DNA from: Panaeolus papilionaceus
Lineage: Eukaryota; Basidiomycota; Agaricomycetes; Agaricales
Length of the DNA: 64,000 nt
Direction of reading: 5' to 3'
Assembly: GCA_015501605.1 (NCBI GenBank)
Contig: JADNRZ010000006.1
Location: 2,356,001 to 2,420,000, forward strand
Shown: positions 50,890-63,960 of the stretch, in pieces
Numbering within the stretch: position 1 is the first letter of the stretch
Layout of the letters: every line of letters begins with the position of its first letter
The notes under the pieces: generated by a model
What the model saw: the letters and a program-made list of their open reading frames with translations, nothing else
What the model was told of the DNA's origin: nothing
The model's database searches: none
Translations under genes and position numbers: made by a program

Positions 50890-52201
50890 TGTGTTACTTT
50901 GGTCTGGGAAATGTGTCATTAGCCAGCAACGAGAGGCGGAGGAGAACGACGCTTACGATTTAGATAAAATTTCAGTGTCGAATGTTGACTGGATGTTATA
51001 GGGAGCCTCGAGCCGCTTTTATGTGTTTCTGAAGCGTTCAATTTGTTGATATTTGATTATAGCGTCGAGAATAGTTTAACTACATTCATGGTCCATGAGT
51101 GACCTGAAGATGAAAGTCAGAGTACGACAAATATACCCTGTGGATAACACCCCACTCATGACAATGGCTCCTCAGCAAGTTAAGAGTGTGTACTCGTATC
51201 AGTTTTGCTTGGCGTTTTTCAGCGCCGAAGATCCACAGTATCACTCCTAGATAGTGCCTATTAAAATAACTTCAAACATGTCAAAATGACAGTGATCTAA
51301 GGTTACATTGCTACGTGGTGGGGCCGTAGCGCCCTGTGTTAAGTGCGATGGGTGGATCCGCCTACTCTTTGTATAACGAGGATCCGCTTGTTCCTCAATT
51401 GTGCTTCATAGTGTCCCGTCGGTACGCATACCTTAAAGACACAGATGCTTTCAATATGAGTCTTCGTTGGCTCAAAATCGACGATAGTGGTTGAATCTCC
51501 TCACAGATCACCTTCAAACCAGCTATCATCGAAAGAGCGCATCATAACAGAGTGTGATAGATACATAACGCGGATGATGAACTCGTACATGCCGATGATA
51601 CGGATCAAAGCTGAAGTTACCCCACAACTTGTGGTGTGAAGTCAACGTCGAAAAGTGTCCTCGTTTGAGTTAGTCTGACTTTAGCTCCAGGGTAGGTCAG
51701 AAATTTTGCTCGGGTCGTATTTTCTGCTTCTCTTCGTAATTGTGCTGAATATCTTTAAACTGCAATACGTCACTTGCAGTAAAAGCTACGATCATGTGTG
51801 CACAGGACAGGATTGACGCTGGCGAATAGTACTCGTCTGCCTCCACCATCCGACTTTGATACGGATCACGCACACTGCATCGAGCACCACTTGCACATAC
51901 ACACCTCCTCACCTATTTTTGGTCGCAAATTCTGTTCGGAATATGTTGAGGATATTTTAAAATCCAATACAAAGTTTCGATGATACCAATCGTGGGAGCT
52001 GAAAGGGCGCCAAGCCCCACCCATGCAAGTATGGTTGTTCAAGGTTCTACAGTCCAATCCTACGTCTTGCCAAGTCGAAAATTATCCACAAATCATGTAG
52101 GGTTGCATTCAGATTATTATCTGAGAAGCATGCTATGGAGAAGTTGTATATTGGGCTGAAAGTACAGTTAGCAAGTGGCAGACAGGGAGACTTCAGAAAT
52201 T
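50890..52201. other. Spacer between the divergent identical crystallin-like genes
   Basis: Both promoters point away from this 1.3-kb core. The leaders share short blocks but the middle (about 51100-52150) is not an obvious palindrome. No gene is recognised; the short frames near 51700-52050 are unsupported. Confidence 0.45.
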
Positions 52202-52209
52202 TATAAAAG
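52202..52209 (+). promoter_or_regulatory. TATA box of crystallin-like gene 3
   Basis: TATAAAAG lies about 130 bases before the ATG at 52335, followed by CAGTCAACATTCGACA, which is also found upstream of gene 2. A GTAAGC..AG intron in the leader is possible. Confidence 0.6.
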
Positions 52210-52334
52210 CCGACGAAATCTTTCCAAAATCCTCAGTCAACATTCGACATTAACTGTTAAATTACTTGTAAGCGCAGCTATTCCCCTCTGCTCTTAGAAG
52301 CAGGTTGACGTTACTCCTAGACCAGATTACCACA

Positions 52335-52676
52335 ATGCAGTTCACTACCAGCTTCATCATCGCTGCCCTTGCCGCCAGCGCCAACGCATGGTCCTTCAAA
52401 GGCTGGGCCAACCAGAACTACTCCGGAGACCTCGTCATCTCCCGCTCCGGTAACGGCCTCGTCAACAACCAGTGCACCGATATCGTTGCCAACGACAATC
52501 GCTTGTCGAGCTTCAAGTGGGACCGTGGGACCAACATCTTCTGCAGCATGAAGATCTTCGACGGCCACGGCTGCAAGGGCACGGTCATTGCCAGTACCAC
52601 AGGTGACTGGAACGTCGCAGCCATTTCCAGTGCCCACGACAACAAGGCTTCCAGTCTCTGGGTCGATTGTATCTAG
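52335..52676 (+). CDS. Small secreted crystallin-like protein 3, identical to protein 2
   Basis: This is the inverted partner of 50548-50889. The translation is the same 113 residues, starting MQFTTSFIIAALAASANA and ending ASSLWVDCI. The DNA differs at a handful of silent sites (ATGCAG against ATGCAA at the start; ATATCTAG... style changes near the stop). Identity falls off sharply outside the CDS. Either a very recent duplication or gene conversion between the arms keeps the coding parts equal. Confidence 0.8.
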   Translation: MQFTTSFIIAALAASANAWSFKGWANQNYSGDLVISRSGNGLVNNQCTDIVANDNRLSSFKWDRGTNIFCSMKIFDGHGCKGTVIASTTGDWNVAAISSAHDNKASSLWVDCI

Positions 52677-53395
52677 TCATCGCACGGCGAGGTCAAATTA
52701 TGAAGGTCCATTACCTTTGTATAAAACCCTAAGTTTAAAGTAATTGTATCATACCAGACCTTTCAACTTTATGAAAACCACGTCATCGTCACTTCAAGCA
52801 TAATCCGTGATGGTTCCTTTGAATCCCGCCATGAAATTTGTCCGTCTTTTTCTCTCTAAGTCGAGGATGCTTTTTTGGGCGAGAAAATCATAACCCTGGA
52901 AGAGCTACTGCGCATGGGGTGTTGTCGTGACACCGAAGGAGTCGGATGTTGGTAATGATACTTGTCTACGTTCTACTTGGCACTTTACCTGTCATACTCA
53001 CTCACAATCCAAGCCTTCAGCACACATAACTCTTGGTTGCAGTTTACAACTGTCCTGAAAGCATAGGATGCCTTGTGTCTAGCAGTGTAATCACAGAGAA
53101 ACTTTTCCATTAAGCACAGTGGTCACAAACACAAATCACGGGCACATCCCAGTTATCGTTATCGTATAGAGAGCGCTAAACGCCTCACTTCAGAGAGCAA
53201 CGTCGAATAATCAAGTGGAACTACAGGACAGAGCCAAGCGATGATTAATAAAGGGTATGGATTTATGGCCATCAGGCGGCTTGATAAACGAGGGATCCCC
53301 GCTCCTCTGCCGGTGATACGAATCAAATGGCATTGAAGTCCTCAGGCTGTCCTTTGTGTATTTCCAGAACTATCCTACATGGCTGCTCCGGCACC
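52677..53395. other. Intergenic, nothing recognised
   Basis: 3' flank of crystallin-like gene 3 and unrecognised sequence up to the relic at 53.4 kb. Confidence 0.4.
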
Positions 53396-53465
53396 TTTGC
53401 TCGCTAGCTCTATTTCCAACGTCAACAACGACAGGGTTTCCAGTCTTTGGTTTGATTGCATTTAA
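53396..53465 (+). pseudogene. Relic of a fourth crystallin-like gene (3' end)
   Basis: The frame reads SISNVNNDRVSSLWFDCI and then TAA. It matches ISSANNDKVSSLWVDCL, the end of gene 1 at 49.1 kb, better than genes 2 and 3. No signal peptide or N-terminal part is found upstream. It lies as the plus-strand mirror of gene 1 across the centre of the inverted block. Confidence 0.7.
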
Positions 53466-53786
53466 GTCTCTCGAGAACTAGGGCATCATAGGGGTTCGGG
53501 CTGGAGTGCGTTAGAGAGGTTTCGATAGGAGAAGCTATTGAATAACCACCGCTTAAACGACAAAATAAGAAAATACAATATGAAAAATAGCTTATATGAA
53601 CACTAGGCAAGGGACCTTTTATAAATATTGTAACGTGTTGGTCGAATATGGCATCGTTGAAATTCTGGGCATGTTAAGGTCGTCTCTGGCGTCTGGAAGC
53701 AATGATAGGGCCTGGTTCTGTTATGATATACACAAACATATTTATTTAACAGCCTTACTGAAAGTGCCCTTATAAATACGCTCCTC
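53466..53786. other. Short intergenic spacer
   Basis: About 320 bases, nothing recognised. Confidence 0.4.
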
Positions 53787-55042
53787 CTAACGTCGTGACC
53801 TGTTGAAGGTCAACATGTTTAGTCTCAGATCGACATCGAAGAAGCTCGTCCTTTGAGGGGAATCGACCAACGAATCTGAGGCGTGAGTTGGGGTGTCACA
53901 ATGCCAAAGCTCGAGAGAATCGCTTCGGTTGCTTGGCTGAGCATGGAATGAAATCTGTGTGGCTTTCACGGCGCGTCGTGAATGAATACTTCCACCACAC
54001 CTCTCTGCAAACCCTGGCGGAGGACCACCACATTCCTCCAATTCTTGCCTAAATATTCGTAGGCGGTCGACAGTAGCCGCTTTATCCGCGCAAAGGACTG
54101 CTTCCAACAACGCGTCTTCACATATTTCTGCATGTTTCAAGTCCTCGTCGATCGTCCCAACCTTCTGCTCAAGTTCGGAAATACGATCAAGGAGGTTCTG
54201 ATATGTTAACGCGGGATATGAAGGTGTACTCAAATGAGTCGACGCTCGGGGTTCAAAGTGGAAGAACGACCCGGAGTCCTCGCTCATACAGGCATCCAAC
54301 GCCTGTAGTGCTGAAGCCTGAGTATTCCTAAACTTGACAAGGCGGGTGCCTTCCGAAGTGTAGTCCTGTAAGACAATATGATCGGGTTCACGTCCTATAG
54401 GGTAGAATTAGAAATTTCATACCTTCCAATGGTCATCGTTGAGGTGCTTGAGCCTCGCTTCCGCTTTCTCGTTCTGCTCTTCGTTCCAAAGCTGATCCCA
54501 CTGAGTTGTTAAAATGGTAATTGATCTGGCTGACTTCCATCCAGTTAACGATTTGATCATGTTCATCGTCCGCTTCTTGCTACACGACATCCTTATGTCA
54601 GTGATCCTATCAAGGTATATGACCCTATGGAAGAATGGCAAGTGACTATGAAGTCGCCGCGTAGATCGTGAGCTGCGTTCCAATGTGAGAGAATTTACTA
54701 CCGACTTTTTCCGTAGCCAATCTTGAACCTGCTTTACGATCTTCATTTCGGAGACGTTGTGGTCTAGGAACCCAGGTGTATCGACAAGATAGATTGCTTC
54801 CCCCACCCATGATTGAACATTGATGAGACGATAAGCTGTAATCTTCTGGGTAACGCTTTCAAGTGAGTTCTTGGAAATTGAGAGTGTCTTGATCTCCGCA
54901 CAGGATTCTACAAACTGACGCGTGGTTTCTGTTACATGCAGAAGGACGACGAGGGAAATGAGCACGGTCAACGTACGGTGCTTTTACCAGCTCCGGTTGC
55001 TCCGAGGAGGCTATGTAGACCAACTTTAACAGTCTGTGACAT
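53787..55042 (-). CDS. AIG1/septin-like P-loop GTPase domain protein
   Basis: This is a GTP-binding protein of a family common in agaricomycetes; its role is unknown. From about 55042 the minus strand reads SQTVKVGLHSLLGATGAGKS and T, a P-loop (G1). A GTACGT..AACAG intron leads to ETTRQFVESCAEIKTLSISK. It continues INVQSWVGEAIYLVDTPGF, with DTPG the G3 motif. Later exons give MNMIKSLTGWKSARSITIL and TTQWDQLW, a plausible G4 (in place of TKxD), then KHLNDDHWKV. The C-terminal exon (54299-53787) has a coiled-coil-like LLDRISELEQKVGTIDED. It ends FNRSRR. A further 5' exon around 55080-55180 (VSVEEVLHSVPIASF) may exist, so the exact start is open. Confidence 0.68.
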
Positions 55043-55499
55043 CCAGGAATTGTAACATCCCATAGAATGAGGTGAATAATAGTACAGAGAATGACTCACA
55101 GTATGCGAAATGAAGCTATAGGGACACTGTGAAGGACCTCCTCAACAGAGACTGGACCTGTCACTGTGAACCTGTCATAAGTGCCCATCGATGGTGGCGG
55201 TTGTGAAGCAAGAGATAAATCGGCTTGCATTGCCGACCCTCGACGGTGTCAGCAGTCGAGCGTGGTAACCCATTTAAACTTTTAGAATGACACTGTCGCG
55301 TGATGCGTTGGTACCTCAACTGGTATGTACAGGATAAAAATATTGAATACTTGTCCAATTGACGACGTAAAGCAAATGAGAAAATATCCATCATTATAGT
55401 AAGATTGCGTGTCCATCATTACAATGTTCGTTAAGTCCTGAAAAGTCCGAAAGCAGGAGTCCATCTGTACGTACCACCTACCGCTCACGAATAATCAAG
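55043..55499. other. Promoter side of the GTPase gene
   Basis: About 450 bases, with a possible extra first exon of the GTPase gene at 55080-55180. Nothing else is seen. Confidence 0.35.
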
Positions 55500-56235
55500 T
55501 TACTTTTCGACAGATGTAGGGAACTTGAACACATTCTTGGGATCATATGTATTTTTGAGGGCCTTCAAGCGACGGTATTGGGACCCATAATACAGTTACT
55601 ACCCTACGAAGCGAAACAAGACATAGACGTTGAGTAACGGGCTCGTCAACTGCGACACGAAGCTTTAGAACATGACTTATGTATAATTGCCAAGTCGCTC
55701 ATCTGGGTAGTTTACGTACGCCCCGTAAGCCCATCCTGCTGGACTATTCTGTACAATGGTGTTCACCATTCCTTGAGGTAAAAGCACAAATCAACCGCAT
55801 GAGTTTAATCTTGTGAGTGAAGCGTTTCTTACCATCGAGTAACCCATAACCCTGCTGAGGGAATGGAGGAGCTGCGTTCGGTGACGATTTGTAAAACTGG
55901 ATTGTAAACAGCGCGTTCCTCTTTCCGAGTGACTTCCATTAGAGAGGAACGCTGTTGATAGCACTGTTAGAGCCGCCGAACAGGTTGATTTGAATGAACC
56001 AATTCTAGGGCTTGTTAGATTACGGGACACATATGAGCAGCGGAACAACAATAGAGGGACATACAGAATTTGCACTGAACCCCTGGTTACCCAGACGTCC
56101 CATCCAAACTGTAATTGCCGCCTTATTCATAGGGACCCCTGTGGCGTCATCAACCTCTTTGCGTAAAATGTATCTGTTGTATCCTTCTGGCCCGTCGTCT
56201 CCAGCCTCCCAATCCCACTGACAACTTGATATCAA
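55500..56235 (-). pseudogene. Berberine-bridge-type FAD oxidase pseudogene (C-terminal half)
   Basis: Homologues are secreted flavoenzymes that oxidise sugars or alcohols and make H2O2. The minus strand carries the C-terminal half. AAITVWMGRLGNQGFSANS is followed by an intron and QNWFIQINLFGGSNSAINSV. An in-frame TAA comes next, then WKSLGKRNALFTIQFYKSS and SPNAAPPFPQQGYGLLDG. A later exon has NSPAGWAYGAYVNYPDERLG, then TAA again, and the final part YYGSQYRRLKALKNTYDPKN with VFKFPTSVEK. This last part is the standard BBE C-terminus. The 5' half with the FAD-binding His/Cys is absent. Stops and truncation make it a pseudogene. Confidence 0.8.
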
Positions 56236-56536
56236 TATAACTCCTCAGAGTGATGGTCTTGCTTCTGGGCTTCGAAAGGGTATTCAGCAGTGGGTTGTTG
56301 ATGTTACTGAAATTGTAATTCTTATACAAGAGTGACTTTGTACAAAATGTAATACAAAAAACACCAGTGATTTATAGGACAGAGTATAGATAATGTGTAC
56401 TACTAGTCCAAGAAGGGAATTCAAATGGAAGGAAGAAGAAAATTAAATGCAATATCTGCTATAATACAACATGAATAAGGTAGTATGAGATGAGGAGGAA
56501 AGTGGGACAACACGATAACTAAAAGCTTGTATAACT
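56236..56536. other. Short AT-rich spacer
   Basis: About 300 bases between the oxidase relic and the stop of the next gene; nothing recognised. Confidence 0.4.
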
Positions 56537-57833
56537 CTATGTGCATGGCTCTCTGCGCCTGAGCGGTAACAGATCAAAATAAGATTCATCATCGCCGTTC
56601 AAAGGCGAATGGCTACAGACCACCTAAAAAGCAATCAGTCCCGATAACCAAGCGGGAAAAGTCTTTAAATTTTCATACCCAACGAGTAAGAATCGAGCAC
56701 AATTTAGAGATCGCTTCTGGGTACAACGCATCATTTCTGCTCCAGTACCCGATAAAAAAGTCATTGGATTCCCAAAACTCTCCGCCTGCGTCTTCTTCCA
56801 TGCTATTGAGCGTGAGGATAAGGAAGTGCCAGCAGCGCCCATTGGTCACCACCCCACGAATGGTTTGCTTTCTGCCCAACAAAGATCAATTTAACCACCC
56901 AGCAAAGTTCATGAGTTCAACTGGTGGGCTCACCCTGTGATTCTCGCACAAGTATACATCTCAGCAAGAGCCTGAGGGACGTACTTCCTCATGTAGACCT
57001 CGAATGCATTGACTTCGGCAACATATAAGACTGCTGATTGTTTCGGTTTGAATCGACCCAGACGAGGCGGCCTTTCCCTCAGTGTGAACTGGACTGGTGA
57101 GAGGTTTGACACATGATTCATAACCAGAATGAACCAACATAACGCACCAGCCTCATATGATGTGACCAACACCAACCGCTCTTCATACCCCAGCAAGGCA
57201 TGGGAGCTACGATCTGACGGCGGAACCTGATCAAGTTGTATTTCCTTTTCGATGCCAAAGACCATATGAGTGTCTTTAGGAAGCAAACAGGCAACACGAT
57301 ACAGGAATGGGTTCACCCATGAGTGGGCAGACAACTATAAACAGCGCAGATGCCATGAGAAACACGAGCAGAAAATGAATAATTCGTGACTTGACGTACA
57401 ATTCCCGAATCAACATCTTTGAGAAAATCAAGGTGCCGACAGAGCATATCCTGAGTCCACACAGGATCGCTGGAGACTTCGTTACATGATGGAAATGTTT
57501 CTTTCCATGTAAGGTACCCCTTGGTTCTGATATTCATCTGGTGCAAATCGCTTTCTGTCATATTCCAACACACTTCATCCTAAAATACCAACACAATCAA
57601 ACGGGGAATAGTAGCAGGCTTGACTTGACTTGACTTACCAAACGCTCATCAACTCTAGTTTTCAACGCCTGAAGAGACAGCACAAGTTGTGCTTTGTCAA
57701 GGTGTACATCTTCTTCATCTTGCTGCCGACACTCTGTCATCTCTGCCAATAGGTCAATTGCCTTGCCAGAGGTGCTCAGTGCCAATTCAGCCAGATGGAG
57801 AATGCTATTGTGACGTTCTTCTGAATCTGCCAT
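56537..57833 (-). CDS. Conserved-looking hypothetical protein (five exons)
   Basis: I do not recognise this protein. The ATG at 57833 gives MADSEERHNSILHLAELALS, a helical N-terminus. Exon 2 (DEVCWNMTESDLHQMNIRTK) ends DVDSGI. Exon 3 has LSAHSWVNPFLYRVACLLPK and GYEERLVLVTSYEAGALCWF. It ends PQALAEMYTCARITG. Exon 4 has KQTIRGVVTNGRCWHFLIL, TLNSMEEDAGGEFWESND and ILTRW. Exon 5 has VVCSHSPLNGDDESYFDLLP and the stop at 56537. All introns are GT..AG and keep the frame. The protein is about 370 residues with no signal or membrane helix, so probably intracellular. A diverged, truncated relative lies at 11.0-11.9 kb, and a 19-base match to exon 5 lies at 59716 on the other strand. Confidence 0.6.
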
Positions 57834-58979
57834 GATGGAAGTATGTCAAAGGAATGCCACAATGTAAGACAAGGACAAGTAAATCTGATGTCAGTGATGA
57901 TTCAGTTGCTCCAGCAGTCTCAGTGGGCGGGTTAAAGACTCTTTTTGGCTTATTCACCGTTTAGAGGATTGTAGATAGTCCATGGAGGAGGTTGAGGAGC
58001 CCAGAGGGTTTGCCATTATAGAAAATGTGGAACCCCGGGGCTCGAGCCTGAAACATCGGCCCAGGAACATCACCAGGATGTAGAGTACTCACAAACACCA
58101 ATCCTATGTATGGCTATGGTCAAATTAAATGAACTAAAATACCCAAGCTGGTTATGACGACCAGCTGAAAAGCACAAGAGTAATATCAATCGAATGTTCA
58201 AGTTGACCTTCACACCGCAAGGTATCTTGAGCCCTCTTTGTACTACAAGTCGAAACACAGAGTTCTAAAACTTGACGCTAGTCGCTTGAAGTTCCATCTG
58301 ACTCCACAAGTCCGACCTTTGAGTCACAAAATAGAGCGCCAATAGAGTGCCATGAAACAAATAACGGAAGTGAAGTCGTGAACCTGTTTGGAACCAAGAT
58401 GCCATGAAACCAATCGTTCAAAGGATAGACGGTGATCAGCAGCCGTGCGATGCATGAGGAGGTTAAATAGGCGAGCCGACCATAGTTTCATACCTCATCC
58501 ACATGCTAAATGAGGTTCGAATGTGTATGATCTCATTATTATGCCTCTAGATCTTTTGTTACAATACAGACTTCTTTGTTCACTCCTACTCGATGACTAT
58601 CATATCTGAGCCTCATGAACACTCAGTTATGTGGTAAAACTCGTTGATTTCGAAGATGGGGTGCCATGAGGTCATTACAGGGCATTTTTGTGGTCGAGAT
58701 GTGAATAGAGCGTGACTAAATCGCGCTCCGATTCGCTCTCTGATCCGACCGAGTTCGAACACTTATGACCCAAGTCTCATGACCTCCCACTTCGTTTCTC
58801 GACCCTCAAGACCATGCACTGCATGGAAGAATCATTACGAGTCAAACCATTCCGCCCTGACAGGTCAAGTTATGTGCAAACGCATCCCCGATGTTCAGAT
58901 ACATTGTTTTGCACAAATGCACAGCCTGTATGGAGCAGATCAGTCAGAAGCATATCAATTTGTTCTGTTATTCTCCACC
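57834..58979. other. Intergenic, nothing recognised
   Basis: Promoter side of the gene ending at 57833 and AT-rich sequence. No gene or repeat is seen. Confidence 0.35.
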
Positions 58980-59460
58980 TAATTCCTAAACGGATGCTAT
59001 CTATTTTATTCTAAATATGCGTCGAAGAGAAGCCATCCATATTGAAGAAACAATAATAGGCTTATTCGCAGATGACCTGCATGAGTGGAGTGTGGGACGT
59101 GGTTAAGAACCCTGAACGTCTTCAAGCCCACGCCTCGCAAGTTTCCCTTGGAGGCACTTCTCCCCTTCCCATTCCTCGCTCTGGGAAATCCTGCCAGTTG
59201 TACAGTGTTTCACTTCGCAATGTCCACAGCACTTGAAAACCTTCCTGTGGAGGCTTGTGGTCTCGCCAGCGGCATCGTTCAGGAAGGATGGGCAGTCGGG
59301 TACCTCATCCCCTGTCGTTATCGACCTATTCCTTGTTCCGAGAGTGGTGTCCATCTGGAAGAGCTTGTTTACACCTGCGCAGGCGTTTCTCTTTTTGCTG
59401 CTTGAATTGGTGCTATCTTACCTGAGAGTGTATGTTCTTATGAGTCAATTTCGAACCTGT
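58980..59460 (+). pseudogene. Relic of a JEN1-like MFS carboxylate transporter (copy 1)
   Basis: Homologues import lactate or pyruvate with protons. The fragments read IEETIIGLFADDLHEWSVG, then a stop, a deleted middle, and STALENLPVEACGLASGIVQ, EGWAVGYLI and, in the next frame, VVIDLFLVPRV. ALENLPVEARGLxSGIxQxG.AVGYL is the typical helix 4-5 region of JEN1-type transporters. Frame breaks and a large deletion make it a pseudogene. Its first 200 bases are repeated at 63.7-63.95 kb. Confidence 0.7.
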
Positions 59461-60019
59461 GAACTTTACTGGGTGCCTAATTGTACTTCAGACAGAAAAC
59501 CCTTCGTGGAGTTGTAACCTATGGGCGCCTTCCCCTCCTCCCGCTCAATAGTGTGGAAGGAGACAACGGTAGAACCTTCTGGCACTCTGTGATCGTTCCA
59601 CCATGGGAGTAGAGGTGTCGAAAGGGGGCATCTCTATGGCGTGCCCAATTCTTGCTCGTTGGATACGCGATCTACAAAAATGTTTTTCACATGGATTACC
59701 TTAACTGGCTGCTTTGTAGCCATTCGCCTTTGAATGAGCCGTATTTCGACGTAAACCATCTCCAATAATGTTGAAGCGCCCCGGGAGACCGAATACAGCT
59801 ACCAGCCATTGTATCATAATTCGTATTATCCCGTTGTCCCAAATCCAGCGTAGCACCGATTCTAGCTTCTCTCATAAGTCCCAGTCTGGCTTCATCCGCT
59901 CACACAAATCGACACTGTTCGTATAACCGACAGGTCTTGGTCAGAAATGATGACGTTTGGTTGCATTCAACACCACCTGTACACTGGATAAAGCTCTAGA
60001 TATCAGTGTAATCGCACAT
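59461..60019. other. Intergenic with a scrap of the 56.5-kb gene
   Basis: A 19-base stretch at 59716-59734 repeats part of the last exon of the gene at 56537-57833. Nothing else is recognised. Confidence 0.35.
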
Positions 60020-61090
60020 AGTGGTTAACAATGCGCGTCGCTTTCATGTTCACTTGTAACGCTGGTTGCTCCACTTCGGTTGTTGATGCTCCACGAATGA
60101 TATTTCCTTTCGTTACGCGATTGCCAAGAATGAATTAATGAAGGCGCAGCAGCGTGAACGCGCCAAGGTACGTTGAATAGGATTAGACTACAATGGAGAT
60201 GATCGACGCGAACATAGACAATTAGGCGCTTCACCTACGGTTTCGCGCCATTTGCTCTTGACACTTTCAGGATAAAATTTAAAGAGATTTCTACGACGAA
60301 AAAATGGACTCGACAACACGCGCCCTCAAAGCTCGTTCCTTACTCTCTCTCCCATCCATCGATTTTCAACCAACCACAAGGTTTGAAAGGTGAATCGACG
60401 GTTCCCATGCACTTACTGCCTCCGATATCTCGTGAAATATTCAGTGAGAATTCGACGAATATACACGTTATCCATGGGAAACAGTACCCCGGACTGTGGA
60501 TTCTATTCACTAACAGCTAATAGGCATTGGTGTTCCCCAGAGAGCTACTAGCACGGTTTGAGCAGGCTTCGATCGTCCACTCCGGGAGCGATTGTAAGCT
60601 CGGTTCTCGGTTTGTTGGACGACCGTAATTACACTGAAGGGGTACTTCTCTTGCAATGCTATTCCTCTCACATGGGTGCCCAGAATAGATTGAATTGCCC
60701 ACGCTTCACCGGAAAAGAAGATATGCGCGTCTACCGAGACCGGTAATCCTAACATCATCACTATTCTGTGTCAAAAATTTGACATTTTGTGGTTATCGAC
60801 CAACTGTTACCTTAAACGTTGATGCGCAAGCAGTGTGTCGTCGAGAAAGTCTCGCAGTAAAGCAACTCGTCATGCGAACGTGAAAGTGATGGCTAGAAAT
60901 AATACTTTACCCGGAGGCTATGTTCAGTGAAGGAGTCATGAAACTCTTGCGTGTTATGGAACAACATAACCCGCCCTCAGTCCGGCGCACCCGCGAGAAA
61001 AGAGCTATTTCGAGAGATACTATCGATTTGGAACGACGATTTTGAATAGTAAGACTGAAAGTAAGCATGATAACAGGGGCAGATTTTCAG

Positions 61091-61098
61091 TATAAAAG
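61091..61098 (+). promoter_or_regulatory. TATA box of peroxidase 3
   Basis: TATAAAAG lies about 90 bases before the ATG at 61180. Confidence 0.65.
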
Positions 61099-61179
61099 CA
61101 AGATATCATCGCTGCATGAACCCCAGGCAACTACAGTTCGACCTCTATTTCTCCAGCTCTCATCTCTTCTACCATCGCA

Positions 61180-62425
<1,246 letters not shown>

Positions 62426-62440
62426 ACGTTCCACGAGGGA

Positions 62441-63724
62441 GTTTGACAGAGAGATGTCGCTTTTTTTCCCTCTCATTATTTAAAGTTTTTATGCACAGGG
62501 TTACTGCTCATACAGCTCATTGTCATTTAGTGTTTCAAAAAATCATATATATATTCTCCTGCAGCCTGGTGTTTATAACACAAGAAATTGCGTGAATCGG
62601 AAGTTCAATCAGCATACAAAATACTTAATTTTGCCGGGGGGAAGGAATATTCAATGAGCTATCATCGCCGTACCACACAACGAGTAAGATTTCCGACCTA
62701 TCCCCTCCCTTCCAAACCTGTGGGTGAATACAAGAAGCAGAAAGAAGACAAGAGACTGCAAAGTTTCATAACTTCTCGGACGAAGCGACAAGACGATTTG
62801 AAATGGTCTCAATACCCCTTATGACGCCCGCGCCTGAGTAGAGCCACGAACGGTTATTTCTTCCATGCTGTCTTCTCTTTCATTCGAGTTCCTTTCTTGT
62901 CCTACCTCGTCTGGCACACGCTCAAGCGTATTGTATAGTGTATTCTATAAGTCGCTGGCGGCTACCTTAAAATTTGTATAAAATCACTCTTGTAACGAGA
63001 TTTCCAATTCCAACAGTTTCTTCGAGTCAAGTCCAACGTGTCTCGATGGGTGGGAAAGTCTGGAAGTGGTTGTCGGTGTTTGATTTCCAATATTTTCTCA
63101 ACCACCATCATTGTCGCTCCACCCTAACCAAGTGACTGTTGTCCTTCATATTCTCGTCTTTTCATACTCTTTTTTTTTGGCATTGATTTCGTCTGAAGGT
63201 CAATATATGCATTTGGATGAAGATTTAGTAAATAGCGACAGCTGGTTTACGATGCGTCGTCGTCGTTGGTATCAGGGACGTAGATAGACATTATGCTTTT
63301 CAAAAGACTTGGATCTGGTATTCGTGAGTTAGATTCCCTCGTTATTTTCAACCCGCCTAGTTCTAACCTACCTCCCCTCAGCGTTGTGAGTATACCTTCG
63401 TAGAGTTGTGGGCAATATCAGTATTTTAGTCGCCATAGACGATGCGCGTCGACTTGACCTTTTCGCTAAGTGCAGAGAGAAACTCTCAGCATCTGAGTCA
63501 TTCTGGAAGACCTGTATTCTCTGTACGTGCGCGGTTGCCGCTGTTTCTGACTAGAGAATGCCTTCGGGTACATCTGGGATTAATTTGCCTTGGAAGGGGA
63601 ATGGTCGTCATCAAGCGGGGATGAAAAGCGAGGAGGTGGAAATCATTGCTCACGCTGAAGATAAAGCATGAATTTGAGGAAATTTTGGGTGACCCTTTTA
63701 TGCATATCAATTCGTACTGCTTCT
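62441..63724. other. 3' flank of peroxidase 3, nothing recognised
   Basis: About 1.3 kb of AT-rich sequence with short open frames. There is no gene or repeat until the MFS relic. Confidence 0.4.
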
Positions 63725-63960
63725 TTAACTAATTCCTAAATGGTTTCTATGTCTAGTTTATTCTAAATATGTGTCGAAGAGAGCCAAACACATTGAAGAA
63801 ACGAAAATTGGCCTAGTTGCAGATGACCTGCTTGACTGGAGTGTAGGACATAGATTAACTCCAAGCCCACAGCTCGTGAGTTCTCCTTGGAGTCACTTTT
63901 CCCTCCCCCTTCCCTCGCTCTCGCAAATCTTGCGCGTTTTAGAGCGCTTTGACATTTAGC
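63725..63960 (+). pseudogene. Relic of a JEN1-like MFS carboxylate transporter (copy 2)
   Basis: This repeats the first 200 bases of the 59-kb relic in the same direction. It reads KRAKHIEETKIGLVADDLLD and WSVGHR, then the frame decays. The IVADDLxxWSVGRR segment is the N-terminal cytosolic part of JEN1-like proteins. The later helices seen at 59 kb are absent within the window. Confidence 0.65.

Noticed and set aside
50539..50922. 127-codon plus-strand frame across crystallin-like gene 2, with a mirror copy at 52.3 kb
   Set aside because: It is antisense to a gene with a signal peptide, conserved Cys and a paralogue. It recurs only because the DNA is duplicated.
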